Positions 10,240 through 22,033 of a DNA stretch of 64,000 nt are shown piece after piece. The stretch comes from Podocnemis expansa (lineage: Eukaryota > Chordata > Testudines > Podocnemididae), in the NCBI GenBank assembly GCA_007922195.1, contig ML682067.1:1936357-2000356 (forward strand), written 5' to 3'. The stretch's first letter is position 1. Every line of letters starts with the position of its first letter. The position numbers were made by a program, and so were the translations under genes. Below the pieces are notes generated by a model that saw nothing but the letters and a program-made list of their open reading frames with translations, was not told the origin of the DNA and ran no database searches.

Positions 10240-11285
10240 CCTAAAGCCCTGCAGATCAGCAGGTATTTGCTTCATATCTGCAGGTATCCACATCTGCAAA
10301 TGTGGGTGCAGATAGCCACAGACCCATTGTTGTGGATTGGAGCAAGGATGCAGATTCTATTTTTATTTTCCCAGGGTGAAGTTGATCGCTGCAGCTGCTG
10401 CTATGGTCTGGGTCAGCAGCACGCAGGGGAACAAAGGAAGAGCTCCAGCCAATCACAGCCCAGCTGTGGTTGCGGTCTGCCAGCCAGGGGTTAAAGAAAG
10501 CTGGAACGCCCTGGAATGCAGTTCTGGAACCCAGAAATTTGAGGGGCCAGAGTTCCAGAGCCCTGAAAAATAGAAAAATCAGGAGGAAAGCATGTTTCAC
10601 CCTGCCCTAGCCAAGGAGCTGCTGCCAGGCTGGGAAAGTTTTCCAATATCCTGCCCTGAGCATACTCAGATGTGTTGTTTGAGGCCAGGATCAGGGCCAG
10701 AGGAGCGGTAGGGGCAGAGTGTGAGACTGGGATTGAGGTCGGGGGTGTAAAAGGCAGGGTGCAGGGGGCAGTATTTTTAGGGAGCAATAACCATGTTTTT
10801 ATGGCTTGATAACTGATGCATATGGTACAAGCAGTTGCAAATGCCTACCTGGTGGGGGCCTGGACCAGATAGGAAGGGGGCCCAGAGATCAGGAGAATTC
10901 TGGGGCCTGTCAAATTATATTTTATCCACTGCTGCCAGCCAATCAGTCTGGCCTCTGATTGAACTCCTTCTGTTAGCATGCTGGCCCTTGATTGGCTCAT
11001 TCCCCAAGAAGGCCCCTCCCTCTTTTCTCTTCTTATTTGTGATTTGTGTGTTTTGAGGTCAATCAGAGATTTCATTGGCCAGGAAATCTCTTATCAACAG
11101 TATAGTGTGAACCACAAACAAGAAAAGGAAAAGGTAAGCGTGGCTCGTGTGGAGAATAAGCCAGTCAAAGGCCTGCATGCTCACTGAGTGAGCCCAAACC
11201 TGGATGCAGATGTGGATACATAAAACCTGGCATGTCGGTTGTGGAATGGATCCAGATCCACAGTTTTGTATCAGTGCAGGACTCT
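10240..11285. mobile_element. Non-autonomous DNA transposon (about 1 kb) with long degraded inverted ends
   Basis: The left end (AAGCCCTGCAGATCAGCAGG, then GTATCCACATCTGCA) is inverted at the right end (TGCAGATGTGGATACATAAA through TTTTGTATCAGTGCAGGACT). TG/CA changes throughout suggest an originally CpG-rich GCGGAT sequence. The interior carries CCAAT or ATTGG boxes at about 10449, 10939, 10991 and 11074. No transposase is seen. The family is not identified, and the boundaries rest on the inverted ends alone. Confidence 0.5.
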
Positions 11286-11392
11286 ACTGATGTCAACTAA
11301 TGCCAATTCCATTTCAACATTAACTCAGCACGGCATCATTTTAAGGTAGGCATCAGCTGATATCTGCGTTCACCTCTGTTTTAGTAGCAGCA

Positions 11393-11510
11393 GACATAGT
11401 TGTGCCTCAGTTTACCCACCTGTAAAATGGTTATAATGATACGAATCACCTTTTTAAAGCACTGAGTTCTTCTAATAAAAAATACTGTAATGGGCTAGGT
11501 GGTATTATAA
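11393..11510 (+). mobile_element. MIR SINE fragment
   Basis: It contains the MIR signature GTGCCTCAGTTTACCCACCT followed by GTAAAATGG and TAATGATAC, matching the central and 3' part of the ancient amniote MIR consensus. The copy is highly diverged. Confidence 0.7.
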
Positions 11511-12784
11511 TTAATAAGGTCTGACTGTAATGGAGGGAAAGTCAGACAGTGTCAGGGATCAGTTCTCCATCTACTGCTGTTTATCATATTGATGAACTGT
11601 GTCAGCAGAAAGATCCTAATGGAAAAAGATAAGCTGCTCTGCGCAGCTGTCATAGCACAAGGGCATCCTCAAAAGAAGACCTAGAGGAAATAGCAAACCA
11701 GTGATATGACAAGCTAAGCAGGCATGAAATGAAAATGAATATGACCAAACATAAAATCATGTGGGTCTTTAAAGGGGCCAGAGGGAAACTAAACAGAGGA
11801 TCACAGAACTGGAAGGGCCCTCAAGAGGTCATCTATTCCAGTCACCTGTCAGTGGAATGTAACTAAATCAAACCGACCAATTCAAGTATGCTAGCAGTGG
11901 TGTTATGGAAGAATATGATTTTGAATGTGAGAAATAGCCCTAGTTGGGAAGTGCTGAGAGACTGTGGAATAATGTCTCATTTGTTGTGTATGTAATGGGA
12001 CTGAAAACCCAACTGTACAGAAAAACTTTTGACCTCATAATCCTGTATGGTGCGGAAGAAAGATAATAAAGACATGGCAGGTTCAACACTGTAGCAGAGC
12101 AAAGGGGATAAGCACCGCAGGAGCTCTATGAACCCTTGCTAAAGGGGCTTGACCAGGTGCCTGATAATTATGGCTGAGTCACAGATGGACTTAATTAAGC
12201 AAGGAAGTGCTGCTGGGGACCTGACCCAGGATAGTATATTGACCTGGACCAGAAACCAAAGAGGCAGAGGCATGGTTGGTATCTTTGGGGCCCCAGGGGA
12301 GTAGACTCTGTGGCAAAAAATGGGGAATCAGTGCCTGACCTGCTACAAACACCTACAGGGGTTTGAAATGAGATGTCTTTACACTATAAAAAGAGTTAAA
12401 ATCTAGGCACTGCAATTCTATTGGTTTAGAGGATGAATGAAAAGGTCCTCATGAAGTTAGCAAGGCAGAAGAGGTGTTAGGAAAGTGACCCTCCAGGAAG
12501 TGATGGATGGATTACATCAAAGATGAGGATAAGAAGATGAACTTTAATGCTGCCTCAGACAGATTAAGGTGGTGAATGCTAGCCTAATGACATGGTTTCA
12601 GTTGGTGAAAAAAGAGGAAGAAGAAGTTAAAGGTGCGGTTTATAGTTATTGTCTATGATTCCTGGGAAGGAGTTAAAAACTCAAGCTGACATCTTCCAAA
12701 ATTAAAAGGACATTGTAATTGGAAAAAAAATCACTTTTGATAGCATATCTTTTCATTAGTATGACTAGACACGGGGGGGGGGGA
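11511..12784. other. Mostly unassigned, with a short antisense CR1 scrap
   Basis: About 11797-11850 reads ATCACAGAACTGGAAGGGCC and GAGGTCATCTATTCCAGTC, the antisense CR1 3' terminus. The rest, including the purine-rich 12400-12600 stretch, matches nothing I recognise. A G run (about 12773-12783) lies just before the next CR1. Confidence 0.5.
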
Positions 12785-14850
12785 ATTCATAGACTTATAG
12801 AAGTACAAGGTTGGAAGGCACCTTGAGAAGTCATTACTGTACTTCATTTTCTTGCTCTGAGCAGAATGAAATATACATTGACCATTCCGGATACACGGTT
12901 GCCCAACCTTTGCTTAAAAACCTCCAATGGTTGGGATTCCATAACTTCTTTTGGAAGCCTATTCTAGTACTTGACTCTCCTTATAGCTACAAAGATTTCC
13001 TAATATCTATTCTAAATCTCCTTTGCTGTGTATTAAATAAATCTTGTCCTATCTTTAATGCTCATGGATAACAATCAATTACTGTCCTCTTTATAACAGC
13101 CCTTAATATTTTTGAAGAAAATTGTCAGGTTCTCCTGTCCACAACCCACCTTCTTCTTTTATCAAAATTATATATACAGTTTTTTTAAACTTTTTTTTAT
13201 AGGTCACATTTTCTCTTTTTCTTTTTTGTAGATCTCCTCTGAAATAGCTGCAATTTATTGACATATTTCCTAAAGTGTGGTATTCAGAATTGGACACACA
13301 ACTCCACTTGAGGCCTTATCTAAGACCAGAATCATAATAGCCATTTTCTCAACTGCATTGTGTTGTTGCTCATTCATCATTTGATACACTACAACCTCCA
13401 GATCCTTTTCAGCAGTATTACTGCCTTCCTAGCTATTCTGCTTTGTAGTTGTAAAATTGATTTTTTTGCCTTCCTAAATTAGTACTTTGCACTTTGTTTT
13501 TCACCTTGTTTATTTCAGATCAGTTTCCAGTTTGTCCAGATGTTTTTGAATTCTAATCCTGTCCTTCAAAGTGCTTACAACCCCTCCCAGGTTGCTGTTA
13601 GCTTCACACTTTATAAGCATAACTTTCCACTCCATTGTCCAAACCATTAATGAAAATCTGACTAGTACCAGACCCAAACAGACATTTGCATGATGCCACA
13701 AGATACATCCTCCCAGTTTAATACAGAAACAGTGCTGTTTATTCTGGGTACAGTATGTACCCACCTTATAGTTATGTCCTTAAAACCATATTTCCCCAAT
13801 TTGCTTATAAGAACGTCATGTAGGACTGTGCCAGAAGCATTACTGAAAAATCAAGATATATTGTGTCTTCTGCTTCCTTGAGCTAATAACCTTATCACAA
13901 AAGGAAATTAGGTTGGTTTGGCATGATTTGTGCTTGACACATTCTTGTTGGTGATTACATGTTACCCTATTATCCTCAGGAGGAGGGATTATTAATTTAT
14001 TGTTTATCAGTTTGTCATAGTATTGTTCCAACTTCAAAGTTAGACTGACAGATCTATAATTCCCTGGGTCCTCTTTGTTTCCCCCTTTAAAGATGGATTC
14101 TATGTGTATCCTCCTCCAGCCTTCTGGAATCTCACCTGTCCTCAATTCTTGAAGATAATCACTAATAGTTCCAAGATTACTTCAGTTAGTTTCTTAAGTA
14201 TCCTAAGATGCATTTAATCAGGATCTGTCAACTTGAATTCATCTTACTTATCTGAATACTTTTTAGACTGTTCGTTCCCTATTCTGATTTGTGTTTCTTC
14301 ACCTTGGTGTTAATATTAATTGTCTTGAGTATCTGTCACTATTACTTTTTATAATGAAGACATTAAACATCACAGCTTTATTGATACCATCAGTTATTAG
14401 CTCTTCTTCACTGATTAAATAGAGGACTTACTCTTTTCTTCATCTTTTTTCTTGCTCATAGTGTATTTAAAGAAGATATTGGCTTTTATGTCCCTTGTGG
14501 GATGTAACTCATTTTGTGCTTTAGGCCTTCTCAGCTTGTCCCTGTGCTTCTGTACTGTTCTTTTGCACTCCTCCTCCTTACAACTTTGTGTTTCAACTTT
14601 CTGTAGGATTCCTTTTTTATTATTTTTTCAGGTCATTTAAAGAGAGCATCATGGAGCGATATTGGTCTCTTATTATTCTTCTTTACTTTCCTTTGTATCA
14701 GAATAATTTGCTGTTATGCCTTTAGCATGGGCTCTTTGAGACACTGCCAGAACTTCTGAATTCCATTGTTCATTTTCTTCTCACCTTACCTACCAGTTCT
14801 CTGAGTTTGTGGTCTGCTTGTTGGAAGTCGATTTTCCTTATATTGTTGTT
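12785..14850 (-). mobile_element. Long antisense CR1-type LINE (about 2 kb)
   Basis: The low-coordinate edge is the antisense CR1 3' end (CATAGACTTATAGAAGTACA, AAGGTTGGAAGGCACC). Going upward it passes through the C-terminal ORF2 region (minus-strand LGGVVSTLKDRIRIQKHLDK at about 13510-13620) and the reverse-transcriptase core (13840-14145). More diverged sequence continues to about 14850. Compared with the other copies it is old, with many stops and frameshifts. The upper boundary is uncertain. Confidence 0.75.
13840..14145 (-). pseudogene. CR1 reverse-transcriptase remnant
   Basis: The minus strand reads GEIPEGWRRIHIESIFKGGN, then KEDPGNYRSVSLT, then HQQECVKHKSCQTNLISFCD. This is the order of the N-terminal motifs of CR1-clade reverse transcriptases (the family has GEVPEDWR..., DPGNYRPVSLT, ...[15 protein letters not shown]). 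The stretch has been shortened by indels, and the catalytic FADD motif is not in this frame. It is non-functional. Confidence 0.8.
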
Positions 14851-15014
14851 CTCACTTTTCCTGTTGTTAGAATCAGGAAATCTGTTATATCAAGATCTTT
14901 CTTTTGAGGGCTTATGGTTCTGGGGCAAGTTATCCCTGAGTCCCGAATGCACCACACCTGCAAGGCTGTGTGTGACTTAAGTAGCTGATTAAAGAATGAT
15001 GATACACAATAAAG

Positions 15015-15161
15015 CAGGGGTCTCAAACACATGGCCCGTGGTCCGCATGCAGCCCCTAAAGCAGTGTCATTGTATGAAAAGGTTTCAGTGGTGCGGCTAA
15101 CCTCAAGCTAACGTACTAGTCCTCATGCAGCCCTTATGGTGATTTGAGTTTGAGACCCCTG
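15015..15161. mobile_element. 147-bp hAT MITE with perfect 8-bp duplication
   Basis: The ends are CAGGGGTCTCAAACACATGG and GAGTTTGAGACCCCTG, near-perfect inverted repeats. The flanks are caataaag at 15007-15014 and caataaag at 15162-15169, an exact 8-bp target duplication diagnostic of the hAT superfamily. The interior CATGGCCCGTGG and CATGCAGCCC text is shared in style with the elements at 22.0 and 38.7 kb. It is non-autonomous. Confidence 0.92.
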
Positions 15162-15169
15162 CAATAAAG

Positions 15170-15699
15170 CACAGAAGGAAATTGCAAGGGGCAGAGAAGG
15201 GATTACAGTGCACTGTAGGAAAGGAGGCCTGAGAGAGACTGACCAAACAGAAAAGAGATTATGGACCTTTTGAGACAGGCAGGCCTAGAAGAGATCCAGA
15301 AGGAGCTGCTTCTGGAGCTCAGAGCCTTTGTTGTTGTGAGTATTTTAAGTTTTGCCTGGGCTCTGAGGTAAGTGCCTGTAAACTGTCTTCCTTCAAGTAG
15401 AGTCCCAAAGGTTGCTTCACTCTTGGTGCACATGCAAGTGAGGTGCCTACAGTCAGAGATTTTCACTGGCAGTGTCTGGGTCATAGACATGCCATTGCTC
15501 ATGCACTGCCCTAGGGCTATAACAGGCTGTGCACATGAGCCATCCTTTCAGTTTCTTCTCAGTTGCCTGAATCTGATATAGAAGTAGTGTGTCTACTTCT
15601 TCCTTACCTTGGCAGTTAGGGAGCTTTCTTTACTCAGAGAGGTAGGTAGTTTGTTAACTGTAGTTAGGTGAGTGCTTGTTTAAAAACAATCCCCCCCCC
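15170..15699. other. Unassigned sequence
   Basis: No repeat termini or coding domain seen. The 99-codon antisense frame has no recognisable motif. Confidence 0.4.
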
Positions 15700-16500
15700 C
15701 TTCATTCTTGTTGTTGTTAAAAAAGATTTGTTCTATTCTTTCCGGGAAAATCCTCCCTGTATTGGAAGCGCCTTGTTCAGTGAGGTTTAAATACTGCTTC
15801 CTGTGCAAACAAGACATTCCAGACAGTCCCTGGTCAGGTCAGATGCACCATAGAAGTACAACATCCGTCTAGCTCTGAAATCTAAAGTTGCAAGACCTGA
15901 GAAATGACATTTCTATTTCTTATGATGAGGCATTCTCTTTGCTGCTCTTCAGAACCCCCTGGACATCAATGTCTTGGAGTTGCTAGCACCTGTTATACCT
16001 AAGTGCCATGTTCTCCTAAAATGAAGAAAATCTCACAGAGCCCTCCTCCATATTTTCTAAGAAGAGGAACTGTAGTCCCTTACCCATTAGGTATTCTCCC
16101 TCTGAAAGATCTTGATCTCCAACTGGATTTACAACCTCAAAGAGGTCTTCCTTGAGGCTTAGTTTGGTGGAGACAAAAGTTCCTCCAGTACAAGGGAAGT
16201 GAGAAAACACCACAGTGCTAAAGATAAACAAAGATACGGGAAGACCCTGGAACTGTTGGCTGGGAACAGCACCAAGCACGGAAGATCCGTGCTATTGGAC
16301 CTGCCTCCGCCCTATATCCTTACCAACTGTTGCGGTACTGTGTAAGCCTCCAATCTCTTTGGCGTCATCTATGAAGTGCCCAAAGTCTATGGTACCATTA
16401 GACAAGAGCAATTCTCTATAAACTTGTAGTATCCACAGTTGAATTTGTACACTGTTGAACTCATCCCTCCCCAAATGCAATCTCATTTGTCACCCAGCGC
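15700..16500 (+). mobile_element. Possible DIRS-like retrotransposon gag remnant
   Basis: The plus strand near 15780-15830 reads VRFKYCFLCKQDIPDS, a CxxC knuckle similar in style to the Cys-rich region of vertebrate DIRS gag proteins. A diverged, stop-containing region follows, with Lys-, Pro- and Ser-rich potential. No tyrosine recombinase, reverse transcriptase or split direct repeats are present. The assignment rests on a short motif and general resemblance. An unrelated retroelement or chance is possible. Confidence 0.35.
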
Positions 16501-17459
16501 TCAACTGTTATGTCACAAATAAACACGATGGTACCACAGATTTTCAACAGTGACTTACACCTGGGGTCTCAGGATGCAGTAGGCTGCACTGAGATAAGCA
16601 TCCTAGGACTGACCAAATCTAAGGTGACTCTTTAAAGCTTTCTGCTTGAACTGCAGGTCATTTTTATGTTGCATTCAATCTTTATTTAGATTTTCTTATC
16701 AGGTGTGAAATGAGCTGCTGATAAATCCCCAGTTACATCAGATTTCTAATGATGGAGATAGATGGCTATAATTGTCAGTCATCTGACACAGTTTTTACTG
16801 TGTTTCTGCACCTTGACAGAAATTATAGGAATTCAGATTGTAATAAGATGGCATCCAGATTCAGTGCACACACACACAAATATTGATTTAAATGTGCTCT
16901 GACAAGCTGTTCAAGCAGACATCTAAAGGCACAAGAACTTCTGAAGTGAAAGAGAAATAATGGTAATAATGAAGAGGCAGAACATTGATTTTAATATGCA
17001 GCAGCACCATGAAGTTCTGTGTATGATGAATCAATGGGAAAACTGGCACAAGAGCATACAGTGATTTGTTGCCTGCATTTGTCTCCATTTTTATCCATTA
17101 GCAGCCCTGCTAGCATTCAGGCACCACTGAGGGATCTGTAATGGGAAGTGGGGGAGGTAAAAAGTGTGACTTCACTTTTTAAAGTTTAAAGCTTTGGTTG
17201 GTGGGGAATTTATATCAATCAAGTTTCTAATTTCTTTATAAAATGCTTCCACCCCTCCTTCTGCCTTATTTTAAAAATAAACAAATAGATTGTGCTGCTG
17301 TTAAGCAGTCCTGCATTCCAGACAGCACTCCAGTGTGTTTCCATCATCTCAACAGTTTTATGGACCTTTTCTGTAAGCAGTTGGGCTTAAAGGTTGGTGC
17401 AGTGCTATTAACATATGCCTCTGAAAAATATTTCATCCTTTTGAGAATCCCATTTGATT

Positions 17460-17509
<50 letters not shown>

Positions 17510-17765
17510 CTCTTTCTAAACAAGTTCATAGAAGGGATCTATTCATAGATCCTCTTTGTGGGACCAAGTTTAGTTTCATTGCTGAAGTACAACCGCTTGT
17601 GTAATTCAGATTTTAAATGTATAGAGCAAAAACAAAACAAAAAGAAAATCCATGAATACCTATTTTCATCAGGTTTTCATACAACATTAAAACAAAGGGA
17701 ATTCAAATATACATTCCAGCCAAAATTTTACTTTTGGATGTATATGCAGAGCTCTTACTCACTTA
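16501..17765. other. Unassigned sequence with a (TG)n microsatellite
   Basis: It is unique-looking apart from an uninterrupted TG dinucleotide run at 17462-17508. No gene seen. Confidence 0.5.
17462..17508. repeat. (TG)n microsatellite, about 23 units
   Basis: The run is an uninterrupted GT/TG dinucleotide tract about 47 bases long. Confidence 0.97.
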
Positions 17766-19169
17766 CCATATATCATCGCATATAAGCCGAAAATTTTGTG
17801 CCTGAAAATTGGCTTCAAAACAGGCTCTTGGCTTATACTCAAGGGAATACAGTAGACAGCCCCTCCCAGGAGTTTCCCAGACCATGTGGCAGGCCGGAGC
17901 CCTAGTGTTGCCGGGCGGCCATCTTGGGCAGTCGGCCGGGGCTGGGGCTGGAGTGAGGAGGGGACCCCGGCGTCTGGAGTAGCCACGTAAGGGGGCCTGG
18001 GGGGGGGTCGAACTGGACATTGATGGGGGGATTCAGTGAGGCCAGGGAAGCGGTGGCAGGGACCGGGGTTTGGGGAGTGGGTCGGGGAGTTGGGGAAAGT
18101 GATGGGATGGCCAGGAGAGGGGGGGGGTTTGGGGGGGTGTTCAGGGAGGCCAGGGAAGGGGCGGCAGGGCCCAGGCACTGGGGGGGGGGAGTCGGGGAGT
18201 CCGGGGAAAGCGGCAGGAGGACCCAGGGCTTTTGAGGAGCCCAGGGAAGCAGTGACAGGGACCAGGGATTGTGGGGGTGCCTGGCAGGCTGGGAAGAGCA
18301 GCAGCAGGGGTTGGGGGGTGACAGGGAAAGGGTGTTGGGGAACAGGGGAGCAACAGCACCGAACTGAGAAGAGAGTAGGGGGGCGGCAGTGAAGAGCCAG
18401 GGGGTGGCAGGAGGAGCAGTGGGGCAGCAGTGGGGAAGGGGCAGAGAAGGGGGGCAGCATTGAAGAGCCAGGGGGGCAGCACTGAGGAAAGGGCAGAGCA
18501 GGGGGGCAGCAGTGGGGAAGTGGCAGAGCAGGGGGGCAGCAGGTAGCAGTGAGGAGGGGGCAGTAGGAGGAGCAGAGAGCAGCCGTGAGAAAGGGTCAGA
18601 GCAGGGGGCAGCAGTGAGGGAAAGTCAGAGCAGGGGGCAGCAGCAGGAGACTGAGAAGCGAACAGGGGGGTAGCAGTGAGGAAAGAGCAGAGCAGGGGGC
18701 AGCAGGGTTGATGGCAGTGAGGAAAGGGCAGAGCAGGTGGGAGCAAGGGGGCAACAGTGAGGAAAGGGCACAGCAGGGGGCAACAGTGAGGGAAATGAGA
18801 AGTGAGCAGGGGGGCAGCAGTGGGGGGGCAGCAGGGGAGCAACAGTGAGGAAAGGGCCAGCACAGGGAGCAGCAGCAGGAAACTGAGAAGTGAGCAGGGG
18901 TGTAGCAGTGAGGAAAGGGCAGAGCAGAGGGCAGCAGGGGTGAGGATTGGACAGCGAGGGGGCAAGGGAAAAGCAGCAGCAGAGATTTTTGGGGTAGGGA
19001 AGCTGTCAGAAACTCCAGAGGAAGCCAGCATCAGTGGGTGGGGGGTTAGGGGCCAAGACCAAAAGGGGACCATGGCTTATACCTGGGTCACCAATTTTAG
19101 CTTCTTTTTGGGGCTCAGAATTGGGGGGTCGGCTTGTGCCCGGATTGGCTTATACCCAATTATTTACAA
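17766..19169. mobile_element. TA-flanked TIR element with expanded minisatellite core (1.4 kb)
   Basis: The left end TACCATATATCATCGCATAT, followed by AAGCCGA, is mirrored at the right by GGCTTATACCCAATTATTTA and CAATA. Both match the much better preserved termini of the copy at 59.7-60.4 kb. TA at each end suits a Tc1/mariner-type target, though the superfamily is inferred. Shared interior text includes CGGCCATCTTGGG (left third) and TTTTGGGGCTCAGAATTGGG (right third). A G-rich minisatellite makes this copy far longer than the other one. Confidence 0.75.
18390..18960. repeat. G-rich minisatellite (AGCAGTGAGGAAAGGGCAGAGCAGG-like units)
   Basis: Variant units built from GGGGGCAGCAGTGAGGAAAG and GGCAGAGCAGG repeat many times with irregular length, roughly 30-45 bases per unit. 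The array lies wholly inside the TA-flanked element. It creates long open frames on both strands (for example 310 codons on the minus strand, rich in Pro, Leu, Ser and Cys). These frames exist because the repeat lacks stops, not because they encode proteins. Confidence 0.85.
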
Positions 19170-19171
19170 TA

Positions 19172-19669
19172 GGCCTGAGCTGTGTAGTTAGGTTCCAAAT
19201 ACTGCATGCTATAGTATGTTTTAACATGCACACTAATAGAAATATAGGTGGTTCTGACAATTAACATCTCTTAAACCTAGTGTGGAGCCCTGTGAAAAAA
19301 TGAAAAAATAAAATATTGAAAGAAAGAGTCACTACCTTTTTGAGCACTAAAAAGTTTGGATTTATATATACTACATCCTGGCATAACTGCTGTTTTTCAA
19401 TTATAAAATAAGTGGAAGAAGAAAAAGAATTTGATATAGTACTTGAATTTCTATAAAGCATTTAGTACATTGTTTCACAAGTTTATCTGGAAAAAAATAT
19501 TTAGAAAAATACTAGGCCTTGATAGGAAAACCACAGAGACCTGCCTTGAGGATCAGAAAGATTTTAATGATAAATAGCAACATAGCATGTTACAAAAAGA
19601 TATCTGGCAGGAACCGAGGGAGAATGGTGTTAAGTCTGGTCTTTTTTTTATTATCTGCGGTGGGTGGGA
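19172..19669. other. Unassigned AT-rich sequence
   Basis: No repeat or gene recognised. Confidence 0.4.
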
Positions 19670-20165
19670 TGGTGACAAGAGGATATTAGGTTGGACATTA
19701 GGAAAAAATTCCTAATTGGAATAAATTGCCTAATCTCCATCACTGGAAGTGTTTAAGAGCAGGTTAAACAAACACCTGTCAGGGACAGTTTTAAAACAGG
19801 CAACCCAAAAGATAAGAACAACCATTTTTAAAAATTTCTTCAATACCTATGTGTTTTGAGAGCTGCAATTGGTGAAGACTTCTTGTGGTGGCTGGGGGGA
19901 GATTGGCCAGGGTACCTGCTGCAGGGTCCTCTTGCAGAGGAGGGAGAGGAGGGGTGGAGGATGGCCAGGAGTGGGCTGCTCACAGAGTCCCCTATTGGGG
20001 GTGGGGCAGAGCCTAGAGTTGCAAGGGAGAAGCTAATGAGCTACATCTGGCTCTGGAGCTGCAGGTTGCAGGCCCTTTGTTTAAGTAGGTACTTGGTCCT
20101 TCCATAGGTGTAGGGGACTGGACTTGATGATCCCTCATGGTCCCTTCTTAATTCTATGATTCTAA
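19670..20165 (+). mobile_element. CR1 LINE 3' fragment with foreign or diverged middle
   Basis: The start (GAGGATATTAGGTTGGACAT, TAGGAAAAAATTCC, then ATTGCCTAATCTCCATCACT) and the end (GTAGGGGACTGGACTTGATG, CTTAATTCTATGATTCTAA) are standard CR1 sense 3' sequence. The ATTCTATGATTCT terminus is the usual CR1 short tandem end. Between about 19800 and 20100 the sequence does not follow the other copies. It is either an insertion or another subfamily. Confidence 0.7.
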
Positions 20166-20250
20166 GAGGTTGTTAAGAAAAGAAATATATTATACTAAAT
20201 TAGGAGGTAACCCGACTAGTAGTAAAAGCAGAAAAAACAATAAAAGGAGA

Positions 20251-20438
20251 CAAGTTTCAAGGGGTAGCCATGTTAGCCTAGTTCAGCAAGACAAAAAAAA
20301 TAATTCCTGTGGCACATCTAAAGATCAACAAATTTATTTATCACATGCGTTTTCATGGGAGAAAATTCCACTTTTCTCAAAGAGTCATACAATAAATAAA
20401 TTTGTCTTTAAAGGTGCCACCAGATTCCTTGTTTGTTT
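20251..20438. mobile_element. PLE tail inverted pair
   Basis: The left arm, in reverse orientation, runs from CAAGTTTCAAGGGGTAGCCA to GGGAGAAAATTCCACTT. The right arm, forward, starts near AGAGTCATACAATAAATAAA and ends at GCCACCAGATTCCTTGTTTG. The arms meet where the ribozyme-like core should be, and the right arm has lost most of its core. Confidence 0.75.
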
Positions 20439-22033
20439 TTAATAAAAGAAGACTTAAAGCAACCAGGAATATATGGACAGAAGAAAGCAGAATGCGACGA
20501 CTTAGAAAACTAATGCATCTGCAAGGAAGTAATCCAAAATACGCTGATTCAGTACAAGGGGAAAGCCAGGAAAGCGGTAATGCTAGGAGACCAACTATAG
20601 ATAGTGGTCAGCAAATTAGATTTAAGTTTGCAATGCAAAATGGCAGGTGAATTTGCAAAACAGTCACGGGGTCTACATCCAGATGGCTTGTGTTACAGAA
20701 AGGGAAAGTAATTTTCCCTAGCTATATATTTCAGATATGACAGCATATGGAATATTGAATTCTTCTCTGCATACCTCCTGTGACGTGATGCACCCCCCCA
20801 CCACACCCCTGTAATATGAGCTACATAACTTTCCTGTTCACCTTTACAAATATAATTGTATAGTTTAATGCAAAATATGTCATGCAAGGTTGGTTGGGTT
20901 TTCGTTTTTTGTTTTTTGGAATGCTGATGACATACTCTGTATTATGGTATCATGTTTCCTGTAGCATCAGACATGTGCACGGATAGGAAACATCTCCTCA
21001 GATGCATTTCACGTGGCTCAAGTATGAGCAAAGAATCAGGGCTGCAAACACACATCCAAAGAAAATACATACGATGATGGATTAACTAAATGTCTATAGC
21101 ACATTGGCAGGAGAAGGGAAATAACTTGCCCTTTTCTGAGCAAAGTGAATGGTCTGGCTACCAGGGTTTGAAGAAAGAAGTAGTTATCACATTTTGAACT
21201 GTTTGGGCCTTTTGCTGCTTGGATCTCCATCTTGAAGCAACTTCTAAGATGTGTGCCTATCCAGGTGGCAAGAAGGGTCTGGCTGCAAAACCCAACAGTA
21301 GCCAACAATCTGAAAATGGATTACTACCATAAACTTTAGCTTAGAATCTGTATTTCCTTTTATTTTGTAAGTGATGACCCCCCTGACTGACTGACTGATT
21401 AATTGTGCATTGATTTGCTATATACTTACTTGAAATCATGTTCTAATAAAAAAAAACTAATGGTGTTTTATCTAAAGCTGTGTGGATTTTAGAGAGAGAA
21501 TGAAAGTGGAGAGGCCTAACTTACAGCAAAGCCTGATTCATATTAGTTTCTTTATTAAATTGATGAGCTGGAGTAATATGAGCCTGCAGTATCTGGGAAG
21601 GGTCCCATTCCCTGCAAGGTGGAAGGTCCAGGTATGTTATCTGGGGACTGAGGGTGATCACTGGAGGAATGTCCACTGAGTGGCTAGTGAATGTTCTTCC
21701 ACTGCCTGGGACTGATTACATGCAGGAGGCTAGTGTGGGCTGACCCAGGAGTGGGGGTCCACTTAGTAAAGCGGGGTAATTTGAGGTCCAGGTGTGGGTG
21801 ATAAGGGAGGCACAGTGTGACCAGATTGCAGGAGTGGAGTATCACACCTCCTTACTAGAAAAGATATTGAGAAAGTGGAGGAATGTCAATGAAGAGCAAC
21901 AAGAAAGATCTGGGAGGTAAAGCGAAGGACTTATTTATGTTTCCGAGTTCAGCTTTGTTTCCTGACTCTGTTGCATGGCTAGGTTATGCAAGCTTTTCCT
22001 TTTTGACTCAGGGCTTCTCCCTTTAACATATTG
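20439..22033. other. Mostly unassigned, with a small CR1 scrap
   Basis: About 21855-21917 (AAAAGATATTGAGAAAGTGG, then AAGAGCAACAAGAAAGATCT) is a short sense fragment of the CR1 ORF2 3' part. The remainder holds no recognised element or gene. The GC-richer 21550-21850 part could be an unrecognised repeat. Confidence 0.5.

Noticed and set aside
15363..15375. GAG-GTAAGTGCC donor-like site
   Set aside because: There is no convincing acceptor with a pyrimidine tract at a plausible distance upstream.
17759..18460. 233-codon minus-strand open frame
   Set aside because: It has the same cause as above, spans the transposon end and the array, and contains no domain.
18141..19073. 310-codon minus-strand open frame
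   Set aside because: It lies in a G-rich minisatellite. The product is a low-complexity Pro/Leu/Ser/Cys string, and stops are absent because the repeat unit lacks them.
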